DNA from: Streptomyces sp. NBRC 110611
Lineage (GTDB): Bacteria > Actinomycetota > Actinomycetes > Streptomycetales > Streptomycetaceae
Length of the DNA stretch: 64,000 nucleotides
Direction: 5' to 3'
NCBI RefSeq assembly: GCF_001590865.1
Contig: NZ_BBUY01000002.1
Span: forward strand, 10,487 to 74,486
Shown: positions 29,841 through 38,623 of the stretch, piece after piece
Position numbering within the stretch: position 1 is the stretch's first letter
Layout of the letters: the number at the start of each line of letters is the position of its first letter
Program-made: the position numbers and the translations under genes
Notes under the pieces: model-generated
The model's database searches: none
Seen by the model: the letters and a program-made list of their open reading frames with translations, nothing else
What the model was told of the DNA's origin: nothing

Positions 29841-31031
29841 ATGCGACGGCAGGACACCTCGGGACGGACCCATGACCTCGTCCTGTACGGAGCCACCGGC
29901 TTCACCGGCGCACTCGCCGCCGCCTACCTGGCCGAGCACGCTCCTGAGGACTGCCACTGGGCGCTGGCCGGACGCAACCTGGCCAAACTGGAGCAATTGC
30001 GCGAGGGGCTGACGGCGACCCACCCGGCCTGCGCCGCCCTCCCCCTGCTGCTGGCCGACAGCGGCGACCCCGCGTCGCTGCGCGCGCTCGCCGCCGGCAC
30101 CCGGATCCTGGCGACTACGGTCGGCCCGTATCTGCTCCACGGCGAACCGCTGGTCGCCGCCTGTGCCGAGGCCGGGACCGACTACGTCGACCTGACCGGC
30201 GAACCGGAATTCGTCGACCGGATGTACCTGCGGCACGACGCGACAGCGCGCGCTTCCGGCGCACGCCTCATCCACGCCGCCGGCTTCGACTCCGTCCCCC
30301 ATGACCTGGGTGTCCACTACACGGTCGGGCTCCTCCCGGAGGGCGTCCCGATCCGTGTCGACGGCTTCGTCCGCACCCACGCGACGTTCTCCGGGGGCAC
30401 CCTGGCCTCCGTACTGACCGCCCTCTCACGCCCGGCCGCCATGGCACGCGCCGCCCGCGAACGGCGACGGGCCGAGCCCCGGCCGGCGGGCCGTACGGTC
30501 CGGGCCCCGTTCGGCCCGCCGCTCAGGAGCCGCGAGACGCACACCTGGGGGATGCCGTTGCCGGTCCTCGACCCGCAGATCGTCGCCCGTTCCGCCGCCG
30601 CGCTGGACCGTTACGGACCCGACTTCCGCTATCGCCACTACGCCGGTGTGCGGCGGCTGCCGGTCGCCGTGGGCGGCGCCCTGGCGGCGGGCGCGCTCTG
30701 TGCGCTCGCCCAGGTGCCGCCCGCGCGGCGCTGGCTGTCGGGCCGCCTGGAGCCGGGCGAGGGGCCGGGCCCGCAGCGACGGGCGGACAGCTGGTTCGCG
30801 GTCCGCTTCGTCGCCTCCGGCGGTGGCAAACGCCTGGTCACGGAGGTCTCCGGCGGCGATCCCGGCTACCAGGAGACGGCGAAGATGCTCGCCGAGTCGG
30901 CGCTCTGCCTGGCCTTCGACGACCTCCCGGAGACCGCGGGCCAGGTGACCTCCGCGGTCGCCATGGGGGACGCACTGACCGCCCGCCTCCAGAAGGCGGG
31001 TATCACCTTCCGGGTGGTGAAGGACGGATAG
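29841..31031 (+). CDS. Trans-acting enoyl reductase / saccharopine-dehydrogenase-like protein
   Basis: 396 residues; ATG preceded by GGGAGGA. Rossmann motif LVLYGATGFTGALAAAYLA, then ALAGRNLAKLEQL and TVGPYLLHGEPLVAACAEAG, which are signatures of the saccharopine-dehydrogenase-like NADP-binding family that includes mycobacterial trans-acting enoyl reductases of phthiocerol/phenolphthiocerol lipid synthesis. A hydrophobic stretch (VAVGGALAAGALCALAQV, about residue 275) is typical of the C-terminal half. Streptomyces lacks those lipids, so the substrate is unknown. Single gene. Confidence 0.82.
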   Translation: MRRQDTSGRTHDLVLYGATGFTGALAAAYLAEHAPEDCHWALAGRNLAKLEQLREGLTATHPACAALPLLLADSGDPASLRALAAGTRILATTVGPYLLHGEPLVAACAEAGTDYVDLTGEPEFVDRMYLRHDATARASGARLIHAAGFDSVPHDLGVHYTVGLLPEGVPIRVDGFVRTHATFSGGTLASVLTALSRPAAMARAARERRRAEPRPAGRTVRAPFGPPLRSRETHTWGMPLPVLDPQIVARSAAALDRYGPDFRYRHYAGVRRLPVAVGGALAAGALCALAQVPPARRWLSGRLEPGEGPGPQRRADSWFAVRFVASGGGKRLVTEVSGGDPGYQETAKMLAESALCLAFDDLPETAGQVTSAVAMGDALTARLQKAGITFRVVKDG

Positions 31032-31133
31032 GACGCGGGTACGGATGAGGCGAAGTTACCGCGAGGACAGTTACAGAGAGGACGGAGAAGGAAGTACGGA
31101 GAAGACGGGACTGCCGACCGGCCGGCCCCGCCG

Positions 31134-31838
31134 TTACGCGCCCGCCAGCGCCTTCCGGCACAGCGCGTCGGCGGCCCGGGTGGTCTCCGGAAGCCGGTAG
31201 GCGGCCGCCAGATGGAGCGTGTGCGCGCAGGCCCGGTCCAGGCCGATGCGGTGCCCCACCGAGACGAAGACCGGTTTGACGCCCTGCTGGGTGCGCAGCG
31301 CCCGTCCGACCTCCTCGTCACCGTCCAGGAGCGGAGAGGTCGCGCCGCGCTCGGGCCCCGGAGCCGTGTACCGGAACGTGAAGGGATTCTTGGCCACGCC
31401 GATCGTGGGCAGGCCCGTCAGCACCCCGAGATGGCTGGCGAGGCCGAAGCGGCGCGGGTGTGCCAGCCCGTACCCGTCGCAGACCACGAGGTCAGGGGTG
31501 CGGGTCAGGCGGGCGAGGGCGTCCAGCACGGTGGGGATCTCGCGGAAGGCGAGCAGACCGGGGACGTACGGGAACGCGACCTGCCCGACGGCGGTGGCCC
31601 GGTCGACGACGGCGCGGGTCCGGGCGTCCAGTGCGACGGCGGCCGCGGCGACGACGTTCCGCTCGTCGTCGTAGGCGACATCCACCCCGGCCACGATGCC
31701 GTCGAACCCTGGTTCCGGCCCGGGCTCGTCGAGCCGTACCCGGGACCGCAACCGGTCCTGGACGGCGCGCGCCTGGGTTTCGTCGGTCGGCCAGCGCCGC
31801 AGTTCCTCGTCGCAGGAGATCGTTCCGGAAGTGTCCAT
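31134..31838 (-). CDS. nfi: Endonuclease V
   Basis: 234 residues from ATG 31838. Catalytic and recognition residues are in place: Asp53 in GVDVAYDDE, Glu100 in PGLLAFREIP, Asp121 and His127 in CDGYGLAHPRRFGLASHLGV. Endonuclease V nicks DNA (or RNA) one base 3' of deaminated adenine (inosine). The ATG lies 10 nt after a TAGCGT hexamer. It diverges from the amidase gene, with 135 bp between the starts. Confidence 0.92.
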   Translation of the reverse strand: MDTSGTISCDEELRRWPTDETQARAVQDRLRSRVRLDEPGPEPGFDGIVAGVDVAYDDERNVVAAAAVALDARTRAVVDRATAVGQVAFPYVPGLLAFREIPTVLDALARLTRTPDLVVCDGYGLAHPRRFGLASHLGVLTGLPTIGVAKNPFTFRYTAPGPERGATSPLLDGDEEVGRALRTQQGVKPVFVSVGHRIGLDRACAHTLHLAAAYRLPETTRAADALCRKALAGA

Positions 31839-31973
31839 GATGGCGCCCACGCTACCGAACAGCCGAGCGCACCGGAGCGCGCGGATCGACGAGCGGCCTG
31901 CTGTCGGTGGGCGTCGGTACCGTGAGGAGCAGCTCCCGGCCCCGTCCCCTGCCCCGACGTCACCGGAGGCCTC

Positions 31974-33395
31974 ATGCCCGACGATCTCCACTATCTCGAC
32001 GCCACCGACCTCGCCGCCCGGTTACGCCGCCGCGATCTCTCCGCCCGGGAGGTCGTGCAGGCCCTCCTGGACCGCATCGAACAGGTCAATCCGGCCATCA
32101 ACGCCGTGGTGACCCTCGACCCGGAGGGCGCGCTCACCGCCGCCGCGGCAGCCGACGAGCGTCTCGCCGGAGGCGCGCCCGTCCCGCCCCTGCACGGTGT
32201 GCCGATCGCGTTCAAGGACACCCACCTCACCCGGGGAATGCGCACCACGTTCGGCTCACCGCTCTTCGCCGACCACATCCCGGACGAGGACGATCTGCTG
32301 GTCGGCCGGCTGCGGCGGGCCGGTGCCATCCGCCTCGGCAAGACCAATGTCCCCGAGTTCGCGGCCGGTTCGCATACCTTCAACCCGGTCTTCGGCACGA
32401 CCCGCAATCCGTACGACACCACGCGTTCGGCGGGCGGCAGCAGCGGCGGCGCCGCCGCGGCCCTCGCTGCCGGACTCCAGCCCCTCGCCGACGGCAGTGA
32501 CATGGGCGGCTCGCTGCGCAACCCGGCGTCCTTCTGCAACGTGGTCGGGCTGCGGCCGACGCCGGGCCGCGTCCCGGCACACCCCGGCGTGAACCTCTGG
32601 GACACCCTCGCCGTACCGGGCCCCATGGGGCGGACCGTCGCCGATACGGCACTCCTGCTGTCGGCGATGGCCGGTCCGGATCCACGGTGTCCGCTCAGTC
32701 TGGAGACTCCCGGCGAGGCGTTCGCGGTGCCACTCGACCGCGAACCGCGCGGACTGCGCGTCGCCTGGTCGCCCGACCTGGGGGGATTCGCGCCCTGCGA
32801 CCCGGATGTCCTCGCCGTTCTGGAACCTCAGCTGAGTGTCCTGGAAGAGCTCGGCTGGCATGTCGACGCCGCGTGCCCGGACCTCACCGGAGCCGACGAG
32901 ACCTTCCGGACGCTGCGGGCGCACAGCTTCGACCTGGCGTTCGGTGCTCTGCTCGACTCCGACCGGCGGTCCCTCAAACCGAGCCTGGTCCGGAACATCG
33001 AGCAGGGCCGCCGCCTGAGCGTGGGCGACCTCCTCACCGCCACCACGACCCGCAGCCGACTGCACCTCGACGCGGTCGGCTTCTTCTCCAGGTACGACCT
33101 GCTCCTCGTGCCGGTCAGCCAAGTCACCCCGTTCGACGCGGAGCTGGAGTACCCGCAGGAGGTGGCGGGCCGGACCACCGAGACTTACCTGGACTGGATG
33201 CGTTCCGCCTACCTGATCTCCGTGCTCGGTGTACCGGCCCTCTCGGTCCCCGCTGGATTCACCCCGGCCGGTCTGCCCGTGGGACTGCAGTTCATCGGCG
33301 CCCCGCGCGCCGACCTCGCCGTCCTCCGGGCCGGGCATGCGTACGAGAGAGCCACTGGACACGGCCGGCGCCGCCCCGGACCGCTCACCGCCTGA
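31974..33395 (+). CDS. Amidase (amidase-signature family)
   Basis: 473 residues; ATG preceded by GGAGGCCTC. The Ser-cisSer-Lys triad is complete: Lys81 (VPIAFKDT), cis-Ser157 (SAGGSSGGAAAALAA) and nucleophile Ser180 (GSDMGGSLRNPA). Hydrolyses a carboxamide; the signature also occurs in GatA, but there are no gatB/gatC neighbours and the C-terminal half (RRSLKPSLVRNIEQG) differs, so a catabolic or detoxifying amidase is more likely. No signal peptide. Confidence 0.9.
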   Translation: MPDDLHYLDATDLAARLRRRDLSAREVVQALLDRIEQVNPAINAVVTLDPEGALTAAAAADERLAGGAPVPPLHGVPIAFKDTHLTRGMRTTFGSPLFADHIPDEDDLLVGRLRRAGAIRLGKTNVPEFAAGSHTFNPVFGTTRNPYDTTRSAGGSSGGAAAALAAGLQPLADGSDMGGSLRNPASFCNVVGLRPTPGRVPAHPGVNLWDTLAVPGPMGRTVADTALLLSAMAGPDPRCPLSLETPGEAFAVPLDREPRGLRVAWSPDLGGFAPCDPDVLAVLEPQLSVLEELGWHVDAACPDLTGADETFRTLRAHSFDLAFGALLDSDRRSLKPSLVRNIEQGRRLSVGDLLTATTTRSRLHLDAVGFFSRYDLLLVPVSQVTPFDAELEYPQEVAGRTTETYLDWMRSAYLISVLGVPALSVPAGFTPAGLPVGLQFIGAPRADLAVLRAGHAYERATGHGRRRPGPLTA

Positions 33396-33478
33396 GCTCT
33401 GCCCCGTAAGCCCCCCTGGCCTGCGGCTTCCTCGCCCACAGGGACGATGGCACCGCCCGTCCCTCTCCCCCACTCCTC

Positions 33479-33484
33479 TATATT
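33479..33484 (+). promoter_or_regulatory. -10 hexamer TATATT, leaderless arrangement
   Basis: Near-consensus TATATT followed by exactly 6 nt and the ATG at 33491; the short intervening sequence has no ribosome site. Confidence 0.55.
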
Positions 33485-33490
33485 GCAGGC

Positions 33491-33790
33491 ATGTTCGTAC
33501 TGGAATTGACCTACACCGCACCCCTTGAGCGCGTGGACGCCGCCCTTGCCGACCACGTGGCGTGGCTGCAGAAGCAGTACGCCGCCGGGCACTTCCTCGC
33601 CGCCGGCCGCAAGGTTCCGCGCGAGGGGGGCGTCATCCTGGCCGCGGGGATGGACCGGGCGACCGTGGAGCGGATCGTGGCCGAGGACCCGTTCGTCGTC
33701 GCCGGCGTATGCGAGTACCGGATCGTCGAGTTCGTCGCAACGACGACCGCACCGGCCCTGGAGGCGTACCAGGAGCAGCAGACCGCCTGA
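33491..33790 (+). CDS. YciI family protein
   Basis: 99 residues of the ferredoxin-like alpha+beta YciI fold: MFVLELTYTAPLERVDA, conserved His in ALADHVAWLQKQY, AAGRKVPREGGVILA and the DPFVVAGVCEYRIVEF strand. Members are small dimeric enzymes or dehydrochlorinase-like proteins of unknown physiological role; the conserved His-Asp pair is the proposed active site. Appears to be transcribed alone and leaderless, followed by a strong terminator. Confidence 0.85.
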   Translation: MFVLELTYTAPLERVDAALADHVAWLQKQYAAGHFLAAGRKVPREGGVILAAGMDRATVERIVAEDPFVVAGVCEYRIVEFVATTTAPALEAYQEQQTA

Positions 33791-33806
33791 GGCGCCATCA
33801 GTACAG

Positions 33807-33848
33807 GCCACGGGCACCCGGGTGGCAGCGCACCCGGGTGCCTGTGGC
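33807..33848. terminator. Strong hairpin terminator between convergent genes
   Basis: GGCACCCGGGTG (33813-33824) pairs perfectly with CACCCGGGTGCC (33831-33842), loop GCAGCG, extended by GCCAC/GTGGC across one G/T pair. It serves the YciI-like gene and the convergent sugar porter. Confidence 0.88.
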
Positions 33849-33899
33849 GCGGTAGCCGGGAGCACCCGGCCCCGGCCTCGCCCCTCGGCCCCGGGCCAC

Positions 33900-35300
33900 T
33901 CAACTCGGCTGCCAGCGCCCGCCGTTACGCCAGTAGTCCTGGATCTCCTCCAGCTGACGGCCCTTGGTCTCGGGCGCGGTGACGGAGGCGAAGACCAGCG
34001 CGGCGAGCGCCAGGACGCCAAGACCGGCGAAGGTACGTGCGGCACCGGCCCAGGCCATCAACGAGGGGAAGAACTGGGCGATCAGAAGATTGGCGACGAG
34101 GTCGGCCGTGAGCATCACCGACGCCCCCGTGGAACGCAGCGGGGCGGGGAACGCCTCACTCGCATAGACCCAGATCAGCGACCCGAAGCCGAAGTTGAAG
34201 GCCGCGGTGAACAGCAGGATCGCGCCGAAGCCCACCCAGGTCGTGGCACCGTGCAGCTCGCCGGTACCGAAGACCACGGTCAGCACGGCGAGCATCGCCG
34301 CCATCGTGCCGATGCCGCAGAGCAGCACCTTTCGCCGGCCGAGCCGGTCGATGACGAGAATGGCGAGAACCGTCGCGGCCAGTGAGGCGAGCTGCACGAA
34401 CGACGGCAGCAGGAAGCTCTGGCCGTTGCCGGTGAAACCCATCTCCTCGAAGATCTGCGGGCTGTAGTACGTCACGGCGTTGATGCCGGTGATCTGGCAG
34501 AAGAAGCCCAAGCCGACGACGAAGAACGCGGCGCGGGCGTACGGCTTGCGCAGCAGCGAGCGCACCGATCCGCTGCTTTCCTCGGCGAGCGCGGCGCGCA
34601 CGGCCGCGACCTCGGCCCGCGGTTCGACGTCCGGGTCGGTCCGGGCCATGACCTCGACAGCTCGTTCCGTACGCCCCTTGAGGACGTACCAGCGCGGGGT
34701 GTCCGGCAGACGGAGCAGCGGGATCAGCACGAGCGCCGCGGGGATCGCGGAGAGGCCGAGCATCCAGCGCCAGTGACCGCCCCCGGACAGGCTCCAGTTG
34801 ACGAAGTACGTGATGACGATGCCGGCGACCGTGGCCACTTGATAGGCGGCGACCGACGCGCCGCGAATGCGTGCCGGGGTCGATTCGGCGACGTAGAGCG
34901 GGGCGGCGACGATCGAGATGCCGATGGCGATGCCGAGCAGGAACCGGACGGTGTCCAGCACGACGACGTTGGGCGCCAGCGCGGACAGCGCGACGAACAC
35001 GGCGTACGAGCCGGCGACGATCAGCATCGCGGCCTTGCGCCCCAGGGCGTCGGCCAGTTTGCCGCCGATCAGCGCTCCCAGGATGGAACCGAACACCAGA
35101 ACGCTGTTGACCAGGCCTTTCTCGGCCTCGGTGAGATGGAAGTCCTTGCTGAGGAAGACCAGGGCACCGGAGATGCTGCCGGTGTCGTAGCCGTAGATGA
35201 CACCGACGACGGCGCCGGTGAGTGCGAACAGCCGGCCGGTGCGGCCCGGGGTCCGGGCGGACGGCGGCGGGGGCGTCGCGGAGAGCGTGGCAGTGGACAT
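33900..35300 (-). CDS. Sugar porter family MFS transporter
   Basis: 466 residues, twelve membrane helices. Sugar-porter signatures: GYDTGSISGALVFL in helix 1, GGKLADALGRKAAM between helices 2 and 3, YVAESTPARIRGASVAAYQ, PDTPRWYVLKGR, the QITGINAVTYYSPQIF helix 7 motif and DRLGRRKVLL. Proton-coupled monosaccharide uptake is expected. ATG preceded by GAAGGA. It diverges from the SIS/aldolase genes and probably feeds them. Confidence 0.92.
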   Translation of the reverse strand: MSTATLSATPPPPSARTPGRTGRLFALTGAVVGVIYGYDTGSISGALVFLSKDFHLTEAEKGLVNSVLVFGSILGALIGGKLADALGRKAAMLIVAGSYAVFVALSALAPNVVVLDTVRFLLGIAIGISIVAAPLYVAESTPARIRGASVAAYQVATVAGIVITYFVNWSLSGGGHWRWMLGLSAIPAALVLIPLLRLPDTPRWYVLKGRTERAVEVMARTDPDVEPRAEVAAVRAALAEESSGSVRSLLRKPYARAAFFVVGLGFFCQITGINAVTYYSPQIFEEMGFTGNGQSFLLPSFVQLASLAATVLAILVIDRLGRRKVLLCGIGTMAAMLAVLTVVFGTGELHGATTWVGFGAILLFTAAFNFGFGSLIWVYASEAFPAPLRSTGASVMLTADLVANLLIAQFFPSLMAWAGAARTFAGLGVLALAALVFASVTAPETKGRQLEEIQDYWRNGGRWQPS

Positions 35301-35653
35301 GAGCAGTCCTTCGTGCGGCGGGGCGGCCTTGCTGCATGACTGATCAGCCTCGTGACTGATCGTGCGAATATGCTGCCCATTTCACGCAGCTGTCAACATC
35401 TATCAGGCAAGCTCTCGCCCACATCCTCACCCTGCACACATTCAGCCAATGTGCCCGCCGCCTCCCGCCTCGCACTCTCCTCACTCACTCGTTCGAGGGA
35501 TGGATCGCGGGCACGATTCTGCGTACAGTCGATTGCAACGAAGAAGAAAGTTGCAGTTTCGCGCAGCAGCATGCAGAACACTGAACGCGGCAGTACGCCG
35601 CGAGAGCGCGACTCGGCATCGGAACCGTTTCACTCATCACGGGAGGGTGGGCC
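35301..35653. other. 353-bp divergent intergenic region with repeats
   Basis: Clearly lower GC than the flanking genes. Contains a 9-bp direct repeat TGACTGATC at 35337-35345 and 35353-35361 close to the sugar-porter start, and the inverted repeat at 35534-35555 on the SIS side. No gene longer than a few tens of codons is supported. Confidence 0.7.
35534..35555. promoter_or_regulatory. Candidate DeoR-family operator
   Basis: TGCAAC (35534-35539) and GTTGCA (35550-35555) with a 10-bp purine-rich spacer, about 100-120 bp upstream of the SIS gene and 235-255 bp upstream of the porter. A GAAA...TTTC pair overlaps its right arm. A nearby DeoR/GlpR gene makes it a natural candidate site. Confidence 0.45.
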
Positions 35654-36559
35654 ATGAGCGAGACCTCGTACATGGAGCAGGAGCTGCAGAGCCAGCCGGA
35701 GACCTGGCAGGAAGCCGCGCGGATCGGAGCCGCGGCCGGGCCGCTGCCCAGGACCGGGCAGCGGGTGGCCGTCATCGGGTGTGGTACCTCGTGGTTCATG
35801 GCGCAGTCGTACGCGGCGCTGCGTGAGAGCGCCGGGCTGGGGGTGACGGACCCGTTCGCCGCCTCCGAGTCGTTCCTCGGCGGCGACCGTGCCTATGACG
35901 CGGTGGTGGCGATCACCCGCTCGGGTACCACGACCGAGGTTCTGCGGGTGCTCGAGGCGGTCAAGGGACGCATCCCCACGGTGACGATCCTCGGAGATCC
36001 CGGGACCCCTGCGGTCGCGCTCTCCGACGAGACCGTGGCGCTCCCGTTCGCCGATGAGCAATCAGTCGTCCAGACCCGCTTCGCGACCACAGCGCTCACG
36101 CTGCTGCGCGCGCACCTCGGCGAGGACGTCTCCCGGGCGGTGGCCGACGCGCAGGAGGCGCTGGGTGTCCCGCTGGAGCAGGAATGGGTGGACGCCGAGC
36201 AGTTCTCCTTCCTCGGCACGGGCTGGACCTTCGGCCTGGCCAACGAGGCGGCGCTCAAGATGCGGGAGGCGTCACAGAGCTGGACGGAGTCCTACCCGGC
36301 GATGGAGTACCGCCACGGGCCCATCGCGATAGCCGCACCGGGCCGGGTGACCTGGCTGTTCGGCCAGGCGCCGGACGGTCTGGAGGCGGATGTGGTGCGG
36401 ACCGGTGCGCGCTTCGTGCGCCACGACCGCGATCCGCTGGCCGATCTGGTGCTGGTCCAGCGGGTGGCGCTGGCCCGGGCCCGGGCCCGTGGCCTGGACC
36501 CGGACAACCCCCGCGGTCTGACCCGCTCGGTGATGCTCGAAGCGCCGGCCGCCTCATAG
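35654..36559 (+). CDS. SIS domain sugar-phosphate isomerase/deaminase-like protein
   Basis: 301 residues; ATG preceded by GGAGGG. Two SIS domains: VAVIGCGTSWFMAQSYAALR with ITRSGTTTEVL (first), and LGTGWTFGLANEAALKMREA with EYRHGPIAI (second). This is the isomerase-half architecture of GlmS, AgaS and FrlB proteins, acting on amino- or glycated sugar phosphates. No amidotransferase domain. Next to a class II aldolase and a DeoR regulator, it may be a ketosamine-phosphate deaminase or deglycase; the exact substrate is inference. Confidence 0.85.
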   Translation: MSETSYMEQELQSQPETWQEAARIGAAAGPLPRTGQRVAVIGCGTSWFMAQSYAALRESAGLGVTDPFAASESFLGGDRAYDAVVAITRSGTTTEVLRVLEAVKGRIPTVTILGDPGTPAVALSDETVALPFADEQSVVQTRFATTALTLLRAHLGEDVSRAVADAQEALGVPLEQEWVDAEQFSFLGTGWTFGLANEAALKMREASQSWTESYPAMEYRHGPIAIAAPGRVTWLFGQAPDGLEADVVRTGARFVRHDRDPLADLVLVQRVALARARARGLDPDNPRGLTRSVMLEAPAAS

Positions 36560-36616
36560 CCCCACATTTCCTCCCCGTACGTCAACCCGCCTCTCCTGCA
36601 AGGGAGCTGTCGTCCC

Positions 36617-37498
36617 ATGCCTCTCGTTCCCACCTCATCCGTCGTCGAGGCCGCGCGCGAGGCGCGCATCGGTGCCGCGGCCTTCAACATCATCCATCTG
36701 GAAACCGCCGAGGCGCTGGTCACCGCCGCCGAGCGCACCGGCGCCCCGCTGATCCTCCAGATCAGCGAGAACTGCATCCGTTACCACGGCGGCCTGCTGC
36801 CCCTCACCCGCGCCGCCCTCGCCCTCGCCGAGGGATCCACCGCCCGGATCGCCGTGCACCTCGACCATCTCACCGATGCGGAACTGGTCCGCCAGGGCAT
36901 CGCCGCCGGAGTGGGGTCGGTCATGGTGGACGCCTCCGCGCTCCCCTACGAAGAGAACGTCGCCACCACCGCCGAACTCACCGCTTGGTGCCACGAACGG
37001 GGCGCCTATGTCGAGGCGGAGCTCGGCGAAGTCGGCGGCAAGGACGGGGTCCACGCACCAGGGGTGCGCACGAAACCGGACGAGGCGCTGGCGTTCGTCC
37101 GTGCGACGCGCGTGGACGCCCTGGCGGTCGCCGTCGGCTCCTCCCACGCCATGCATGAGCGCACCGCGGTACTGGACAAGGACCTCATCGCGGCACTGCG
37201 CAGTACCCTCCCGGTGCCGCTGGTGCTGCACGGCTCCTCCGGGGTGCCGGACGACGAGCTGCGCCGCGCCATCGCCGCCGGGATGACGAAGATCAATATC
37301 TCCACGCATCTGGTCTCCGTCTTCACCGGCTCGATACGGCGGACCCTGGAAGCGCATCCGTCGCTGGTCGACTCCCGCAAGTACGTCAAGCCGGCCAGGG
37401 AAGCCGTGGCCGAAGAGGCCGCGCGGCTGCTGGGGGTGCTGACCACTCCGGCGACAGTCGCTGACCGGCTCGCGGCCCGGGCCTCGGCTCAGGGGTGA
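36617..37498 (+). CDS. Class II aldolase (tagatose/fructose-bisphosphate aldolase, GatY/KbaY type)
   Basis: 293 residues; ATG with AAGGGAGCTGTCG upstream. Zn-dependent class II aldolase motifs: AAFNIIHLETAEAL, catalytic Asp and zinc His in AVHLDHLTD, AELGEVGGKDG, zinc His in GSSHAMH, and LHGSSGVPDDELRRAIAAG with KINISTHL. Length and motifs fit GatY/KbaY/AgaY-type enzymes, which cleave tagatose-1,6-bisphosphate. 57 bp downstream of the SIS gene, so in the same operon. Confidence 0.87.
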   Translation: MPLVPTSSVVEAAREARIGAAAFNIIHLETAEALVTAAERTGAPLILQISENCIRYHGGLLPLTRAALALAEGSTARIAVHLDHLTDAELVRQGIAAGVGSVMVDASALPYEENVATTAELTAWCHERGAYVEAELGEVGGKDGVHAPGVRTKPDEALAFVRATRVDALAVAVGSSHAMHERTAVLDKDLIAALRSTLPVPLVLHGSSGVPDDELRRAIAAGMTKINISTHLVSVFTGSIRRTLEAHPSLVDSRKYVKPAREAVAEEAARLLGVLTTPATVADRLAARASAQG

Positions 37499-37520
37499 GG
37501 GCGGCCGGCGGTGGGGGCGA

Positions 37521-37537
37521 GACGTCCGCCGGACGTC
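37521..37537. terminator. Short perfect hairpin between aldolase and deoR genes
   Basis: GACGTCC-GCC-GGACGTC, 22 bases after the aldolase stop and 34 before the regulator start. It could be a weak terminator or an operator for the regulator gene. Confidence 0.4.
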
Positions 37538-37559
37538 ATCGAGGCCGGCGGGGACGGAT

Positions 37560-37565
37560 TAGGCT
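37560..37565 (+). promoter_or_regulatory. -10 hexamer TAGGCT, leaderless arrangement
   Basis: TAGGCT followed by exactly 6 nt and the ATG at 37572. It suggests that the regulator has its own promoter separate from the SIS-aldolase operon. Confidence 0.45.
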
Positions 37566-37571
37566 CGCGCT

Positions 37572-38375
37572 ATGAAGCGCCATGAACGGATGAACGCACT
37601 GCTCGAGCTGCTCGGAGACCGAGGCCGGGTGGATGTCGAGGAGGCCGCGACCGCACTCGAGGTCTCGGCCGCCACGATGCGCCGTGACATGGATGCCCTC
37701 GCCGAGCAGCAGTTGCTGACCCGCACCCGGGGCGGAGCAGTTCTCAGCTCGGTGGCGTACGACCTGCCGATCCGCTACAAGCACGCGCACCGGTCGGCGG
37801 AGAAGGAGGCCGTGGCGAAGGCGGCGGCGAGGCTGGTCGAGCAGGGCGACGTGGTCGGGCTGAGCGGTGGCACGACCACCACGGCGATCGCCCGGGTGCT
37901 GGCCACCCGTCCGGACCTCGCGAAGGCGGGCCCGCAGCCGCTCCTGACGATCGTCACCAACTCCCTCAACATCGCCAACGAACTGGCCGTACGGCCGCAG
38001 ATCAAGATTGTGCTCACTGGCGGGGTCGCGCACTCGCGCTCATTCGAACTGGTCGGCCCGTTCTCCGAGTTGGTACTTCAGCAGATCTCGATCGATATCG
38101 CCTTCATCGGGGCCAATGGTGTGGACCCGGTCATGGGGATCACGGTGCACGACGAGGCGGAGGCCCGGGTCAACCGCCTCATGGCCGAGCGGGCCCGCCG
38201 TGCGGTGGTCGTCGCGGACTCGTCGAAGATCGGCGAACGCTGCTTCGCCCGGGTCGGCGATGCGGATGTCTTCGACACCCTCATCACGGACGGCGGTGCG
38301 AAGGAAACAACGCGCCGGGAGTTCGCGGACCGCGGGCTGAAGGTGGTGACGGCACGGCCGTCCACAGGTGAGTGA
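37572..38375 (+). CDS. DeoR/GlpR family transcriptional regulator
   Basis: 267 residues. N-terminal DeoR winged helix (MNALLELLGDRGRVDVEEAA, then VSAATMRRDMDALAEQQLL and TRTRGGAV), followed by the sugar-phosphate-binding ISOCOT domain (DVVGLSGGTTTTAIARVL, LTGGVAHSRSFELVGP, ADSSKIGERCFARVGD). These regulators are usually repressors released by a phosphorylated sugar intermediate; a substrate of the neighbouring SIS protein or aldolase is the likely ligand. Confidence 0.92.
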   Translation: MKRHERMNALLELLGDRGRVDVEEAATALEVSAATMRRDMDALAEQQLLTRTRGGAVLSSVAYDLPIRYKHAHRSAEKEAVAKAAARLVEQGDVVGLSGGTTTTAIARVLATRPDLAKAGPQPLLTIVTNSLNIANELAVRPQIKIVLTGGVAHSRSFELVGPFSELVLQQISIDIAFIGANGVDPVMGITVHDEAEARVNRLMAERARRAVVVADSSKIGERCFARVGDADVFDTLITDGGAKETTRREFADRGLKVVTARPSTGE

Positions 38376-38623
38376 GGCACCACCGGACCGCGGTGCGGCG
38401 CGTTACCCGGCCGCGCGGCGAAAGCCCGCCTCTGTCGCGTAGCGAAAGGGCCGCTCTTGTGTCGCGTTTGTGTCCCTGTGTGGCACCCGGGGCTGAATGT
38501 GCCGGAGCGGGCATGGACAATGGGGAATGAACATGCGAAGTCTGTGCCAGGTGCGGGAAGCCGGTGCCCGGTGCGGGTTTCGCAGGGGGAGCCCCAGCCC
38601 GAATGTCTCTCGGGGGAGATAAC

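Noticed and set aside
35654..36559. Full glucosamine-6-phosphate synthase (GlmS)
   Set aside because: Only the two SIS domains are present; the glutamine amidotransferase domain is absent.
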